IMG/VR virus record: IMGVR_UViG_3300049489_000088
Span: 1 to 30,118 of that record
Length of the DNA stretch: 30,118 bases
Strand: one strand, 5' to 3'
Source of the DNA: a virus
A model generated the notes under the pieces. That model was not told the DNA's origin. It searched no databases and saw only the letters and a list, made by a program, of their open reading frames with translations. The position numbers and the translations under genes are program-made. The stretch's first letter is position 1. Every line of letters starts with the position of its first letter. Positions 1 through 9,281 of this stretch are shown here, in pieces.

Positions 1-350
1 TTGGAGATATCAATATCGACCCGGTACTCGCTCGGCAGACCCTTGCGCTGTGAGTATTGCCAGGAGAACCACTCTGAGCCATCGTCACGCCCGAGCATCG
101 ATGCGACCTCGTCCCGGATTGCCTTGAGCGCGCTCTGGAGGTTGTCGCTGTCGAGCGCACGCGGCGCAACACGGATCAGGGTGACGGTGCATCCATGCCA
201 GCGATCCGTGTTGAGCCGGGACTGTAGCCCGGCTCCGCCCAGGCAAGTGTACGTCGCGAGGCGCTGCCGTTTCACGCGGGAGGCCTTGGCGCGCCAGTGT
301 TCTCGGAGGTTAGCCGCACTCGGGACTTTGATCGGAATAGCGAAGGTCAT
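1..350 (-). CDS. RusA-like Holliday junction resolvase, 3' end outside window
   Basis: The ATG at 350-348 opens a frame that stays open to the window edge (116 codons seen, C-terminus missing). The product resembles RusA-type endonucleases, dimeric enzymes that cut Holliday junctions and branched phage DNA. The family signature is visible: LDSDNLQSALKAIRD around residues 66-80 (acidic D67 and D69, then N70 and the helix), followed by the LGRDDG turn with D89 and D90. These correspond to the metal-binding aspartates of RusA. It begins one base after the stop of the upstream small membrane-protein gene, so it is probably co-transcribed with the tail genes. In phages such enzymes clear branched DNA before packaging. 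The family call is fairly secure; activity is inferred. Confidence 0.82.
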   Translation of the reverse strand, partial: MTFAIPIKVPSAANLREHWRAKASRVKRQRLATYTCLGGAGLQSRLNTDRWHGCTVTLIRVAPRALDSDNLQSALKAIRDEVASMLGRDDGSEWFSWQYSQRKGLPSEYRVDIDIS

Positions 351-351
351 G

Positions 352-525
352 TCAGCACCCCATCGCGTAGAACAGCACGGTCACGACGCCAGCGACCCAC
401 GGGCCAGCGAACCATGCGGTATCCCGTCCGCGCTCTTGCCATGCGCAGCACGAGACGTTGGATGCCTCGGTCCGATACGTCTGCACACGATGCTGGCTAT
501 TCGTCCACTCAATGGTGAGATTCAT
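352..525 (-). CDS. small protein with C-terminal membrane segment
   Basis: A 57-residue protein. The start chosen is the ATG at 525, which overlaps the TGA of the preceding gene in an ATGA junction; the longer open frame upstream of it has arginine-rich, out-of-frame-looking sequence. The N-terminal 37 residues are polar and include a Cys-Cys pair near residues 27-28. The last 20 residues (WFAGPWVAGVVTVLFYAMGC) are hydrophobic enough for one transmembrane helix. No family is recognised. A single-pass protein in a late phage operon could be a holin-like or envelope-associated factor, but nothing here proves that. Confidence is for a real coding gene rather than for a function. Confidence 0.55.
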   Translation of the reverse strand: MNLTIEWTNSQHRVQTYRTEASNVSCCAWQERGRDTAWFAGPWVAGVVTVLFYAMGC

Positions 526-725
526 ACCGCTCCCTCCGTGCCCTCGTCTTCGCACCGCTTTAGCCACCGTTCTTCGTTCGCGCGCTCGCGTTTCCACATG
601 CGCGCGAATTTCCCATGCTTCTGTCGGTTTTCCCACACGACGCGGATAGCGCGGATCAGGAGTTCGCTGCCCCTGCCGAGCTTCTCTTTTCGATGCGCAA
701 GACTATTCAGCCGCGATGCTCTCAT
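522..725 (-). CDS. small basic helical protein, unknown function
   Basis: A 67-residue protein rich in Arg, Lys and Glu and predicted helical throughout, with two Trp-containing stretches (VVWENRQKHGKF and MWKRERANEERWLKR). It starts at the ATG at 725, overlapping the stop of the upstream gene by the ATGA arrangement, and ends overlapping the next start in the same way, so it is translationally coupled on both sides. Its charge pattern would suit nucleic-acid or protein binding, but no family is recognised. Tight coupling and normal amino-acid composition argue that it is real. Confidence 0.6.
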   Translation of the reverse strand: MRASRLNSLAHRKEKLGRGSELLIRAIRVVWENRQKHGKFARMWKRERANEERWLKRCEDEGTEGAV

Positions 726-1054
726 CCGATCATCCTCCGCGCAATCGCCGCCGCGAGCCGTGCGGTCAGTCGTGCGTCCTCCAGCCTATCCGCGGCGGTC
801 AACGCTGTCCATGATTCGGGTGTCGCTGCGTGCGCCGCGAGTCGCGCAACCACCGCTCGTAGCACGATCCGCTCCGCATCGTCGTCGTTCTTGCGCTTGT
901 CCGGGTCGTGCGCTGCGAGGATCTGCGCCGCTGCCGCAGCGTGTTCTGGACTCGGTGTCCCGTTCCATTGCACGCGGCCCGTGCTGTCGCAGCCGTGGAT
1001 CGATAGACCGGCGGCTCGTAGATCAATGTCTAGTTGGGTCGCATCGTAGATCAT
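722..1054 (-). CDS. conserved-looking phage protein of unknown function
   Basis: A 110-residue protein. I chose the ATG at 1054 (MIYDATQLDID) because it forms an ATGA overlap with the TGA of the upstream fibre gene; the longer frame starting at 1123 would overlap that gene much further. The N-terminal third has the pattern LRAAGLSIHG..STGRVQWNGTPSPE, then an alanine-rich region with ILAAHDPDK. The C-terminal half is a basic alanine-rich helical region. The layout resembles small proteins that often follow phage tail-fibre genes, but I cannot name the family. No membrane segment or catalytic motif is visible. Confidence 0.65.
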   Translation of the reverse strand: MIYDATQLDIDLRAAGLSIHGCDSTGRVQWNGTPSPEHAAAAAQILAAHDPDKRKNDDDAERIVLRAVVARLAAHAATPESWTALTAADRLEDARLTARLAAAIARRMIG

Positions 1055-2052
1055 GCGAGGATTTCTCCAGCCATTCCTGTCGGCAGGTTGCTGCTCCCAT
1101 ACCAAGTAATTGTCGTCGAACAATCAGACCCAGCCCCTTCCAACCACGCAAGATAGTGGTAGCCGATGCTGGGAACGCCTGTGTACAAGCATGACCCTGC
1201 CGGAATCGTGACGTTGGTCGGGTAGATCGCACCTCCGCGTGCGCTGTTCACGGTTGTTGAGTCAAGTCCTATCCCGGCTTCTGCCGAACAGCCACCGGAG
1301 GAATTGACACATATATTGTGGGCAAATGCCCACACGGAATCGCCGGACACTCCACACACAAAACCCACCTGATTCGCAGACGAGGCGCGAACCTGTCTAT
1401 AGGTTCCGGCCGTCGAAAACGTCCATGACGTATTTGTCTCGGATACTCCGAACGGACGCGGTGCCCGGTTATACATATTCCACACGAACCGATTTGCGAC
1501 GCTATCCTCGCACTGCCCTGACGCGCTCGGGTACAGCGTCGCGAGGTGTCGCCAGAACGGGTCGATGCGGCCCGCCGCAGCAGCTTTCGCGTTTCCATCC
1601 GAACGAACGAGAACACCGTCATGCATGCCGAGGCCGGATTCGTGCAGCCACGGGGCAGAGATGGATGCACCGTTGCGTGCCGTCGCGCTACCCCACGCAA
1701 CCATCTTTGTCTCCGGTTTCCCGGCTCGCCAGCGCACGAACAGGTCGTGTGGCACGGTCGTCGTGGTCATGACGGACAGGTCAGCAGTCAGCACCGCACG
1801 AGTGTTTGTTTGGTCCGGGTCGTACTGGATCTTGCGCGGGACCCAGTCCTCGCCGTCGAACAGGTCAAGGATCAGACCCCGACCGACCGGCACCAGGTAT
1901 GCCAGCGTTTTCGCGGTCTGGTCTGCGGACGGCGCAGCACTCGTGCGCGAGAGCGACACGCGGAAGTCACTGCGGCCACCGGCACCGCGCCACAGCCTGC
2001 GCTCGTGCGCGTCGTGTTGGCTGTACGACATCCCCTGCGTAATCGGGTTCAT
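1051..2052 (-). CDS. distal tail / receptor-binding-like protein
   Basis: A 333-residue protein starting at the ATG at 2052 in an ATGA overlap with the upstream gene. The N-terminal ~160 residues contain beta-strand-rich segments such as LVPVGRGLILDLFDG and LFVRWRAGKPETKMVAWG. The middle has the segment QCEDSVANRFVWNMYNRAPR and the C-terminal part is Gly, Ser, Thr and Cys rich (ICVNSSGGCSAEAG, TNVTIPAGSCLYTGVPSIG). I recall similar sequence in phage proteins at the end of tail operons, where they act as tip or receptor-binding subunits. The position after the long fibre gene supports this. The six or so cysteines are unusual for a cytoplasmically assembled virion protein. Exact role is inferred. 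Confidence 0.6.
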   Translation of the reverse strand: MNPITQGMSYSQHDAHERRLWRGAGGRSDFRVSLSRTSAAPSADQTAKTLAYLVPVGRGLILDLFDGEDWVPRKIQYDPDQTNTRAVLTADLSVMTTTTVPHDLFVRWRAGKPETKMVAWGSATARNGASISAPWLHESGLGMHDGVLVRSDGNAKAAAAGRIDPFWRHLATLYPSASGQCEDSVANRFVWNMYNRAPRPFGVSETNTSWTFSTAGTYRQVRASSANQVGFVCGVSGDSVWAFAHNICVNSSGGCSAEAGIGLDSTTVNSARGGAIYPTNVTIPAGSCLYTGVPSIGYHYLAWLEGAGSDCSTTITWYGSSNLPTGMAGEILA

Positions 2053-2438
2053 GACGTGAGCGACTCCGCTTCAGCGACGACCTTGAACGTCTCAGCCTTC
2101 TCGGTTGACACGCGCAAGGAATGCGACGCTTCGAGCCGCAGGCGACATTCCCACACACCTTCCCACGCAGGAACCGTCGCGCTCTTGGTGATTGCGGGGA
2201 TCGGCTCCTCATGCAGCAGAAAATACGCAGATCCATCGTACAGGTAGAACCGGAGCATCCCGGCTGTCGTGGTTACGATGGCCTTGGCCCACACGCGGTG
2301 GACAAACGCTCCGTCCGATCCCGCCGTGTAGATCGTCTCTACGGTGCCGGTCCCATCCAGATTCGCGTTGGCAGTTGCTACGGACACCGGGCCGAGTTCG
2401 GGAGCTTTCGTGAATACCGGTGACGTGTTGATTGCCAC
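2049..2438 (-). CDS. small virion-associated protein, unknown function
   Basis: A 129-residue beta-rich protein, MAINTSPVFTKAPELGPV at the N-terminus, with no signal peptide or membrane segment. Segments such as GAFVHRVWAKAIVTTTAG and LRFYLYDGSAYFLLHEEPI suggest a beta-sandwich like those in tail-fibre accessory or tip proteins. It lies 10 bases after the long fibre gene and overlaps the next gene by ATGA, so it belongs to the tail-tip cluster. Small proteins beginning like this commonly sit among phage structural genes, but I know of no defined activity. Confidence 0.6.
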   Translation of the reverse strand: MAINTSPVFTKAPELGPVSVATANANLDGTGTVETIYTAGSDGAFVHRVWAKAIVTTTAGMLRFYLYDGSAYFLLHEEPIPAITKSATVPAWEGVWECRLRLEASHSLRVSTEKAETFKVVAEAESLTS

Positions 2439-2448
2439 GGGCTATCTC

Positions 2449-4776
2449 CTAGGTGAATGACATTGCGCGTATCCGTGCGTTTGCGGAAGCCTCGCTGCTG
2501 CCGCTGGCCGATATTGAACCTGCGGACAGGGTGAGTCCAGAGCCTACCGTGATTTCTTCCATCACCCCGGTGCCTGCGGTTGATCGACCGATCAGTTTGC
2601 CGGTGGCCATGCTGGTGCTGATGGTCGGAGTCGCGCCACCGCTTGATGTAATCGGAGCCGTTGCACCGACGCTCGTGACCGTACCATCGCCGGTGCCCGC
2701 GCCGATGGTTGCGCGTACCGCCGCCGCGTTCACGTCGTCGAGGATCGTGCGAGCGAACGCTGTCAGGTCGGTCAGCGCAGCCGTACCTGCACCGGTGAAA
2801 TACGGGAGTTTGTCCGCCGCGCTCGTCAGACCTGCGATTGCCGCGAGTTCCGCATCGTATGCCTGCACGTCGGTGCCGATTGCCAGTCCGAGCGTGGTGC
2901 GCTGGTCAGATGCCGTCGCGTCATCGATGATCGCGCGGCCTGCCGCAGTACACGCGATTTCCTCGCCAGCGCCAGCGCCTGCGGTTGATCGTCCGGCGAG
3001 TTTGTCCGTCGCCGTGAACGACAGCGCGCCGACGACGTGGTCAGGATCGCTCAGGCCGGTGAGCGCACCATGGTCGGTGGCACCACCGGAGCTGATATCC
3101 GAATACGCCCCAGCGTCGATTGATGCCTCGATTTTTTTCGTGGAGTCGTTGTACCGAACGCGCGCGTGTCCTGCCCCACTAACCGGTGTAGTCTGCCCGT
3201 CGTCCCAATCAACATACACGTCGTCCGTGTCTGCACTGGTCAGCTCAAGCGCGGTCGGATCAACGATGCCAGCGACGGTTAGCTTGCCCTTGCCGATACT
3301 CGGATCGTACGCAAGCTGCGTGAGCGCGTGCGCCATCTGCCCGGCGGCTGTCGCCCCGCTGAAGAAGATCGCGCCGGCTCCAGACGGGGTAGTTGCCATC
3401 ACGCCAACGGTTCCGGTGATGTCCGGGTGCGTGTGCGTGCGAGCGGCACTAGCAGACGAGTCTAGCGTGATGTTCGCGTTTGCTCCGGACCCGCGAAACG
3501 CGACTCCGCCGGCGGACAGCACGCGGAATCGATCGACCTCCACGCCGGACGATACCGCGCGAATCGGCAAATCCCCGGTGCCGGATTCCAGGCTCTGCGT
3601 GTAACCCTCGTCCATCGCGCCAGTCGATAGATCCACCTGGCCGAAGCCGAGTTTTGCGCCGCTACCGAACGCGAACACCGTTGACGACACCGTCCCACTC
3701 GGGGTCTGGTTGAGTGCAGACGCTTCAGGCGGGACTACGATCCACCCACCGGATGCTGTGCCAGACGAGAACCGAGACACTGCGGGCCTCGCGGTGTAGA
3801 CGAATTCCCCGCCGGCGGCCTGCGCACCGAACGCGATCATCCGGCCTGTGACAGGAGTCCGCGAGTTGATATCCCGGATCGCAGCATCATTCAGCCGTAG
3901 ATACGCGAAATCGGCGAGCCCGACAGCGGTCGGCATTGCACGGGCGAGGATCTCCGGGCATCCGATCGACATGGTATAGCCGAGATACGGTTGCTGACCG
4001 TCGCCCGGATTCCAGCCCTGCGTCTGGATGCACGGCGGCGTGGTCGGCGGGGTAGTCGTGATCAGCGTAGATCCAGACTCCGCCCACCAGCGCCACTTCT
4101 GCAAGTCCTCGTCCCACTGCAAATGCACCGGGGACTTCTGCGGTTTCGGAGATACATCCGGATACGGATCCTTCTCGAAATCAAGCTCGCCGTCCCGTGT
4201 GTCGTCCATGCGGAACAGCGCACCGGTCCATATGTGGGCTGAGTTGATTGCGCGACCATCTCCGTCGGTGCCGAGCCTGTGCTTGTCCGTACTGGACCCG
4301 ACGTCGATGAAGCCCCGGAAGTTCCTCGACACGGAGGCAATCGCGCGGTCGGTGTTGCTCGCGGATGCAATGCCGCCACCGGCCCCGCTTGCGATGAACG
4401 ACTTCCCGCTACCGCCACCACCGGCCGGCGAATCTACTCCGGCTGCACCACCGCCTCCGCCACCAGATCCGCCGGTGATCTGGGACAGAGTGAACAGTTG
4501 CCCGCCGGTCTGCCCGGCCTGCTGGTTGATCGGCGCGATCTGACTCAGATTTGCGTTCGCCGGATTGATCCCGTTAGCCTGCATGAACGCTAGAGCCTGC
4601 TGAATCGCCTGCGTCGGCAGGCCAGCCATCCACGGGGGAAGAGGGCCAGTCAATCCGGATTGCGGCAACGGATTCGGCGTCTGGCCGAATAGGTTGATCG
4701 GCGTGCCTGCCGGGGCCTGCGCGGACCCGCCGCCAGCAGCAGCACCGCCGCCGAATCCTCCGAACTGATTGCCCAT
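2449..4776 (-). CDS. long tail fibre-like protein
   Basis: A 775-residue protein that looks like a trimeric tail fibre. The first ~130 residues are Gly, Ala, Pro and Gln rich ([31 protein letters not shown]), probably a flexible attachment region. Residues ~130-400 contain mixed beta segments, including [21 protein letters not shown]. The C-terminal third carries fibre-shaft motifs: two copies of KLxGRSTAGxGxxEEI, a segment of the form [24 protein letters not shown], and [19 protein letters not shown] followed by GTVTSVGAT. These are typical of phage fibres that repeat short beta-elements. It lacks an obvious C-terminal chaperone domain, so the downstream genes may provide the receptor-binding tip. 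The ATG at 4776 has only a weak ribosome site. Confidence 0.72.
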   Translation of the reverse strand: MGNQFGGFGGGAAAGGGSAQAPAGTPINLFGQTPNPLPQSGLTGPLPPWMAGLPTQAIQQALAFMQANGINPANANLSQIAPINQQAGQTGGQLFTLSQITGGSGGGGGGAAGVDSPAGGGGSGKSFIASGAGGGIASASNTDRAIASVSRNFRGFIDVGSSTDKHRLGTDGDGRAINSAHIWTGALFRMDDTRDGELDFEKDPYPDVSPKPQKSPVHLQWDEDLQKWRWWAESGSTLITTTPPTTPPCIQTQGWNPGDGQQPYLGYTMSIGCPEILARAMPTAVGLADFAYLRLNDAAIRDINSRTPVTGRMIAFGAQAAGGEFVYTARPAVSRFSSGTASGGWIVVPPEASALNQTPSGTVSSTVFAFGSGAKLGFGQVDLSTGAMDEGYTQSLESGTGDLPIRAVSSGVEVDRFRVLSAGGVAFRGSGANANITLDSSASAARTHTHPDITGTVGVMATTPSGAGAIFFSGATAAGQMAHALTQLAYDPSIGKGKLTVAGIVDPTALELTSADTDDVYVDWDDGQTTPVSGAGHARVRYNDSTKKIEASIDAGAYSDISSGGATDHGALTGLSDPDHVVGALSFTATDKLAGRSTAGAGAGEEIACTAAGRAIIDDATASDQRTTLGLAIGTDVQAYDAELAAIAGLTSAADKLPYFTGAGTAALTDLTAFARTILDDVNAAAVRATIGAGTGDGTVTSVGATAPITSSGGATPTISTSMATGKLIGRSTAGTGVMEEITVGSGLTLSAGSISASGSSEASANARIRAMSFT

Positions 4777-4785
4777 GCATCAACC

Positions 4786-5673
4786 CTAGAATCCGAGGTC
4801 TTTTTTTGCCTGCTCAGATGTTGCGTTGGTGTTCCCGCCCTCGACCGGAGGAGGTGCAATCGGTGGAGGCGGCTCCTGCGGCGGAGGATTCTGCGCGCCG
4901 GTCGGAATCGTCGGCGGTTGCTGCTGACCCCCGCCACCTGGTGTCTGGGTAGTTCTGTCCCCGGCCGGACTCGGTAGGTCAACTACGAGTCCGCCAAGCG
5001 TGTCCGACTGCTGCGATAGGTTGATGTTCCACGCGAGACTATTCGGGGACGGCCCCCAATTGCGGATCACCCACAGATGCGATTGTAGCGGGACGGTCCG
5101 ATTGCTCGCAACCGATGAGTCCCCTGCGAGGTCACACACCAACGAACCGCATCTCACGTCGCCCGCAGCGTGTACCGCGATCAAGCGCGGATCGGTCGGC
5201 ATGAACAGGTTGACCTGCTCATACTCTTCTGTCGCGGCGAGCGCGATCCCACGGAATCCGAGTGGGAATGACGGCCAGTCATTTGGTTTGGCCGGTTTAA
5301 CAGCGGTGAAACGAGTATCCGGCGCGTATCTGTCAGTCTGGATAGGTCGCATGTTCGTCGGTGCTGGTGCGCCGCCACCCCCAGCACTCGGGCCTGACAG
5401 GGTGAACGGCGAGTCACTGATCATCGTCGCAGGCCATGCATAGGCCCAACCACCGACCTTGCGCTTGTCCTTGACCGCTTTCCAGTGCGATGCGCAAAGC
5501 ACGTCGCCGATGGTGTCCTCGTCTTTGTCGTCGGTAATCGATGCTCCGCCAAATACATCTTGTTTGCACACACGCGCACCGAATTGCACGTGGCGGACTT
5601 CCAACGCGAATGCCTTATCATGATGCCGCAGCAGCGTGATACCGCCGCGAACCTGTTCGTTCAAATTACTCAA
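4786..5673 (-). CDS. tail-tip region protein with proline-rich C-terminus, unknown
   Basis: A 295-residue protein. It begins with TTG at 5673, whose last two bases join the upstream TGA stop (TTGA overlap). An alternative TTG lies three codons later. The N-terminal ~230 residues look globular, with segments such as ITLLRHHDKAFALEVRHVQ and SLAWNINLSQQSD. There is a Gly/Ala/Pro linker (GPSAGGGGAPAPTN) near residue 100. The last 60 residues are almost entirely Pro, Gly, Gln and Asn, including PPPQEPPPPIAPPP, which suggests a disordered tether. Position between the large tail protein and the fibre suggests a linker or baseplate accessory. No family recognised. Confidence 0.6.
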   Translation of the reverse strand: MSNLNEQVRGGITLLRHHDKAFALEVRHVQFGARVCKQDVFGGASITDDKDEDTIGDVLCASHWKAVKDKRKVGGWAYAWPATMISDSPFTLSGPSAGGGGAPAPTNMRPIQTDRYAPDTRFTAVKPAKPNDWPSFPLGFRGIALAATEEYEQVNLFMPTDPRLIAVHAAGDVRCGSLVCDLAGDSSVASNRTVPLQSHLWVIRNWGPSPNSLAWNINLSQQSDTLGGLVVDLPSPAGDRTTQTPGGGGQQQPPTIPTGAQNPPPQEPPPPIAPPPVEGGNTNATSEQAKKDLGF

Positions 5674-7826
5674 GGCTGCACCATCCGCAACAATTTACGA
5701 CGTAGCGAGGAAGACATAAATGACCAGATATCGCGACTCGGTCCGAGTGTATCGGACATTGAAATCGTGGTGAGCAAATCACCTGACGGGGTTAATGAGT
5801 GCTGTACGGCAGCAATGGTGCCGTTGATATCTCGACCTGGCATCATGTATACCGTGTGACTACCTGTCAGCCGATCAACGTAATTAGCGTTGTATGCCTG
5901 AATAGCTGCCTCTGCAACCTCTTCGCATTCATCGAAATTGATCCACAGAAACTGCATCTTCTCAGAAATACTGGACCCATATGTAGCAGATCCGGGGAAA
6001 GGCGAAGGACCGCCCGCACTCGATCCAGCCCCAGTCTCAATCACACGTTCAAACCCGAACAACTGCCTGATCAATGAAGCCTGTTCACTGTTGTCAACCC
6101 ATGCAAATTTTGCTGTGACAACACCAGCACCTATCCGAATATCCACCTCGTCACCATCTGCTGGCAGATATGCACTTTCTTGCGGATATACGATCAATTC
6201 CTGCATCCGTTCATTGCTGTTTGGTGAGCCTTCCGCAACCGTCAAAATAATAGCGATGCCGTGATCCTCAGCAAGCACCGGATGCTTGCGATTGAAGAGC
6301 GCTGGCTCATACCACCAACGCGCCCCGTTCTCACCACTCATGTCTCCAGTACATGGATCGTCCACGTTGCATGGAACGAACTGCTCAATCACCCCCTTCG
6401 GATCTTCACCTAGCTCTACGCGAATCACGCCGACTTCCGCATCCAGCACTCGCACAGTCATGGGAGCTGCGCGCGCCTCATCCAATTCCGCAGCGTAGCC
6501 AGTCACATTGACCGCCCGAGTTTGATCCCCTTTCAGAGGAGACTTTGTTCGGTCCTGATATGTGATGCAGTAATTCGTCCACACGGAAGCAGCACCGTAA
6601 TGACCCGTACCCTCATCCATCATGGATAGACGATTAGCACGCAAAGATACGATGCGGTCCATCCATGACCGCTGGATTCGGTAGGTTTGTCGGTAGTGGC
6701 GTTTTAGTGCGGCAATACGTGCTGGCCACGGGCTGTTATCTGGGTCATCATTTGCCCCGACCAGCGCGTACATATCCAGTCCCTGGAACCAGTGTTCACG
6801 CAGTACCTCTTCGGTCAATGCGGGTAGTCCGGTAGGAGGTGCGGTTTGTCTCCATGCGGCAAGCGCATCAGATACTTTTAGCCATGTGCCAGCAACCACA
6901 GGCTGGCTATACCCACTCACGGTCAGCGAAGCATCGGGTGATGGCAACACATTGTGCATGTACCCGGCACCAGCGGGTGTCAGGCTACCCTCGACAGAGT
7001 CAAAACGCACTTCCACTTCCCGGTTGATCAGCACTCTAGCTTTTTTCGTTCGGTGGTTCCGCAGATCCGAACGAATGATTTGACCTGCGCCGACCACTAC
7101 GTCAGTGGCTTCCGAAACCGGCACACCGGCGGGCATAAATTCGCTGTAGAAAATCACTTCCCCTGCTGCGTTCACAATTACATTCAGGCCGGGGATGAAC
7201 CCCAACACACGGGTAATAGCTCCACCGAACGAATCGTCAATCTCCAGATTTGCCACATCGAGGGCCATCAGTTCTTCCGTGCCGTCCATGAATTTGAATA
7301 CTTCGCCGAACCCCGCACTTGCTGTGATGTCCTGAAGTATTTCCAATGCCGTCCAAACTTTCCCTCCATTCAAAGACCAATCAGCATAGATCAAATCGTC
7401 GCTTGTGGCGATTTCCTCAAGCCGTGACAGTGATACCAATCGTTTTGCACCGCTTCGGCGTTGAATATTGTAGCCACGAATAACATGGTGCTTTTCCCAT
7501 CTCCATCTTAGATCCGATAAGGAGATGGAGCGCAAGTACGGTGATGGGCCGGGAAGAATGTCAGTGATCCACACACCATTCACTGTCAACTCGACTGGAT
7601 TGGGCACAGCTTTCGGAGCTAAAATTGAGAGTTGCAGCGGAGATAGCCTGACTTTCGGTCCCCACTTTTCAGCATCTTCTTTTCTCACCGTAATAGAAGT
7701 CTGATACGGGCTAACACCTGGACGCAATGTCCACTCAATGGTCTGATCGGCCATCAAATGAACATCGCCAAGCTTTGCCTTCGTGGCCGCTTGGTTACTG
7801 GTTATTTCTGTTGGTTGCAGAGACAT
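5670..7826 (-). CDS. large tail protein, probable baseplate hub/tip component
   Basis: A 718-residue protein starting at the ATG at 7826. The N-terminal region contains TIEWTLRPGVSPYQTSITV and LTVNGVWITDILPGPSPYLRSI, beta-rich segments of the kind found near the start of hub-like tail proteins. The centre has charged segments around an HYRQTYRIQRSWMDRIVS region. Residues ~550-590 include PADGDEVDIRIGAG, and the protein ends in a helical basic tail (SSLRRKLLRMVQP). It follows the 481-residue tail protein and precedes the fibre cluster, the usual place for hub or tip proteins. No peptidase or lysozyme motif was seen. Its DNA is poorer in GC than the fibre genes just downstream. Function is inferred from size and position. 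Confidence 0.6.
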   Translation of the reverse strand: MSLQPTEITSNQAATKAKLGDVHLMADQTIEWTLRPGVSPYQTSITVRKEDAEKWGPKVRLSPLQLSILAPKAVPNPVELTVNGVWITDILPGPSPYLRSISLSDLRWRWEKHHVIRGYNIQRRSGAKRLVSLSRLEEIATSDDLIYADWSLNGGKVWTALEILQDITASAGFGEVFKFMDGTEELMALDVANLEIDDSFGGAITRVLGFIPGLNVIVNAAGEVIFYSEFMPAGVPVSEATDVVVGAGQIIRSDLRNHRTKKARVLINREVEVRFDSVEGSLTPAGAGYMHNVLPSPDASLTVSGYSQPVVAGTWLKVSDALAAWRQTAPPTGLPALTEEVLREHWFQGLDMYALVGANDDPDNSPWPARIAALKRHYRQTYRIQRSWMDRIVSLRANRLSMMDEGTGHYGAASVWTNYCITYQDRTKSPLKGDQTRAVNVTGYAAELDEARAAPMTVRVLDAEVGVIRVELGEDPKGVIEQFVPCNVDDPCTGDMSGENGARWWYEPALFNRKHPVLAEDHGIAIILTVAEGSPNSNERMQELIVYPQESAYLPADGDEVDIRIGAGVVTAKFAWVDNSEQASLIRQLFGFERVIETGAGSSAGGPSPFPGSATYGSSISEKMQFLWINFDECEEVAEAAIQAYNANYVDRLTGSHTVYMMPGRDINGTIAAVQHSLTPSGDLLTTISMSDTLGPSRDIWSFMSSSLRRKLLRMVQP

Positions 7827-7835
7827 TTTCTGCGC

Positions 7836-9281
7836 CTAAAACACAGGTGCTGTGGACGTAGATCCACCACTGCCGGAAGTCACTGATCCACCTGAGCCGC
7901 TTGACGCTGAACCGATCGGTACAGCGCCAACTGAGCCATCGCCACCAGCCACGGAAATAACGTCCATCCAACGCTCGGTCCATGATGTCTGGCGCTCGAT
8001 GACCTTGAAGGTGAAATCACCTGTCCCTATAAGCAATGGCACTTCCGATATCTGCACCGGAGTAATGCGATGCCATTTCAGACCGGTGCTGGGCATGCCA
8101 AGACTTTCCGGTGGCGCATTCAAATAGGCTTTCGTGGAGTCGAATAATCGTCGTTCGGTCTGGACAACGCTACGCGTAGATGTTCTCGGCCCTTGAAACA
8201 CATGCACACTATAGGGTGTGTCCCACACCGGTACGATGCTGTAGCCGCTGTCAGGGGCGGCCGAATACGTGATGTTCCATTCCAGCAGTTTGCCGCTTCC
8301 TGCTGTACCGATGAAAGACAGGTTCCCCTTGATCGACCCGCTCTTCAAGTCAGGTGTCATTGACTCGTCGGTCAGAGCAAGCGTACCGGGGGAGTATAGC
8401 GCGCGCATTTTCGCGATTGCCCACGTTCGGGTAGTCCGCCAATCGTGCATGATCGTAGACAAAGAGGTCGAAGAAGCCAATCCGGTGATCGAGATATTGT
8501 ACGCGATCAACCGTTCCGCGACTTCAGACGAATCGAATGCGTCTCCCGGGCCAATGTATGTCCGGGTGATCGTCACCGACCATTTCTCTAGGTCAGGTGG
8601 TTCTGTAGATCCGCCACCACTTCCCGCTGAGCTAACGGCTTCATAAGTCCGGGAAAAAGCCAACACTTTATCCGTGTCGTCAACAGTGGTGACTTCGTGT
8701 GTTTTGTCCCACGTGGAGGTGGGAGAGACAGATAGCTGTATCGCTGCACAGTACGCGCCGATAGATGCCGCATATTGTGCGGTCGCACCGGTAGCACCGA
8801 TCGCAGTGTAGACCCCTGAAATCTCGATCGTAGTGTGGTTATTCGCCTCGGTACTGACCACAATCTTGGTGTCTTGCCAGCGTCGCCCGTTGTAACCGGT
8901 GAGATCCGCAGGACGACCAACAACGAGCGAGCAGTCGTATTCTCGACTGCGTGCATTATCACCATCCCCTGCGACTTTGGTGATAGACGGCACAGCGTTG
9001 AAGCCGGTGGAAGACGAATGGCTGAACGAAGTCAGTGTCGAGCCGTCGAGTATCACAGTAGCCGCCGCGAGCGGCGTGCGGAATGCAGTCTCTAGCGTAT
9101 CGCAATTGGTTTTCAATGTTGCTGCCGACGAACCGACCACCAGTACGCGAAATTCCAGCGTGCTTGAAGTGTAATCCTGCACCAACCGATATTTGCCGGT
9201 GAGCAAATGCGTGGCCGATGATCCACCGATAGTTACTCCAGCGTATGTGATGGATAATTCACGTGTGACAGCAGGGGGCAT
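7836..9281 (-). CDS. tail protein, distal-tail-like
   Basis: A 481-residue beta-rich protein whose ATG directly abuts the TAA of the previous gene; GGAG lies about nine bases upstream. The N-terminal sequence (ITYAGVTIGGSSATHLL) and the segment STLEFRVLVVG resemble beginnings of siphophage distal-tail-type proteins. A Ser/Gly-rich linker occurs near residues 222-232 (SSAGSGGGSTEPPDLEKW), dividing two halves that may be related folds. A second Ser/Gly-rich tail ends the protein (GSASSGSGGSVTSGSGG). It follows the two tape-measure-like genes, where distal-tail proteins normally sit. No enzymatic motif was seen. Assignment is by position and overall character. Confidence 0.55.
   Translation of the reverse strand: MPPAVTRELSITYAGVTIGGSSATHLLTGKYRLVQDYTSSTLEFRVLVVGSSAATLKTNCDTLETAFRTPLAAATVILDGSTLTSFSHSSSTGFNAVPSITKVAGDGDNARSREYDCSLVVGRPADLTGYNGRRWQDTKIVVSTEANNHTTIEISGVYTAIGATGATAQYAASIGAYCAAIQLSVSPTSTWDKTHEVTTVDDTDKVLAFSRTYEAVSSAGSGGGSTEPPDLEKWSVTITRTYIGPGDAFDSSEVAERLIAYNISITGLASSTSLSTIMHDWRTTRTWAIAKMRALYSPGTLALTDESMTPDLKSGSIKGNLSFIGTAGSGKLLEWNITYSAAPDSGYSIVPVWDTPYSVHVFQGPRTSTRSVVQTERRLFDSTKAYLNAPPESLGMPSTGLKWHRITPVQISEVPLLIGTGDFTFKVIERQTSWTERWMDVISVAGGDGSVGAVPIGSASSGSGGSVTSGSGGSTSTAPVF

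Noticed and set aside
352-525. Holin assignment for the small membrane protein
   Set aside because: There is only one hydrophobic segment at the C-terminus and no neighbouring endolysin or spanin genes, so calling it a holin would be guessing.
1-1194. 397-codon open frame at the left edge on the plus strand
   Set aside because: Its product is Arg/Ser rich and it covers five coupled minus-strand genes with normal composition, including a RusA-like enzyme.
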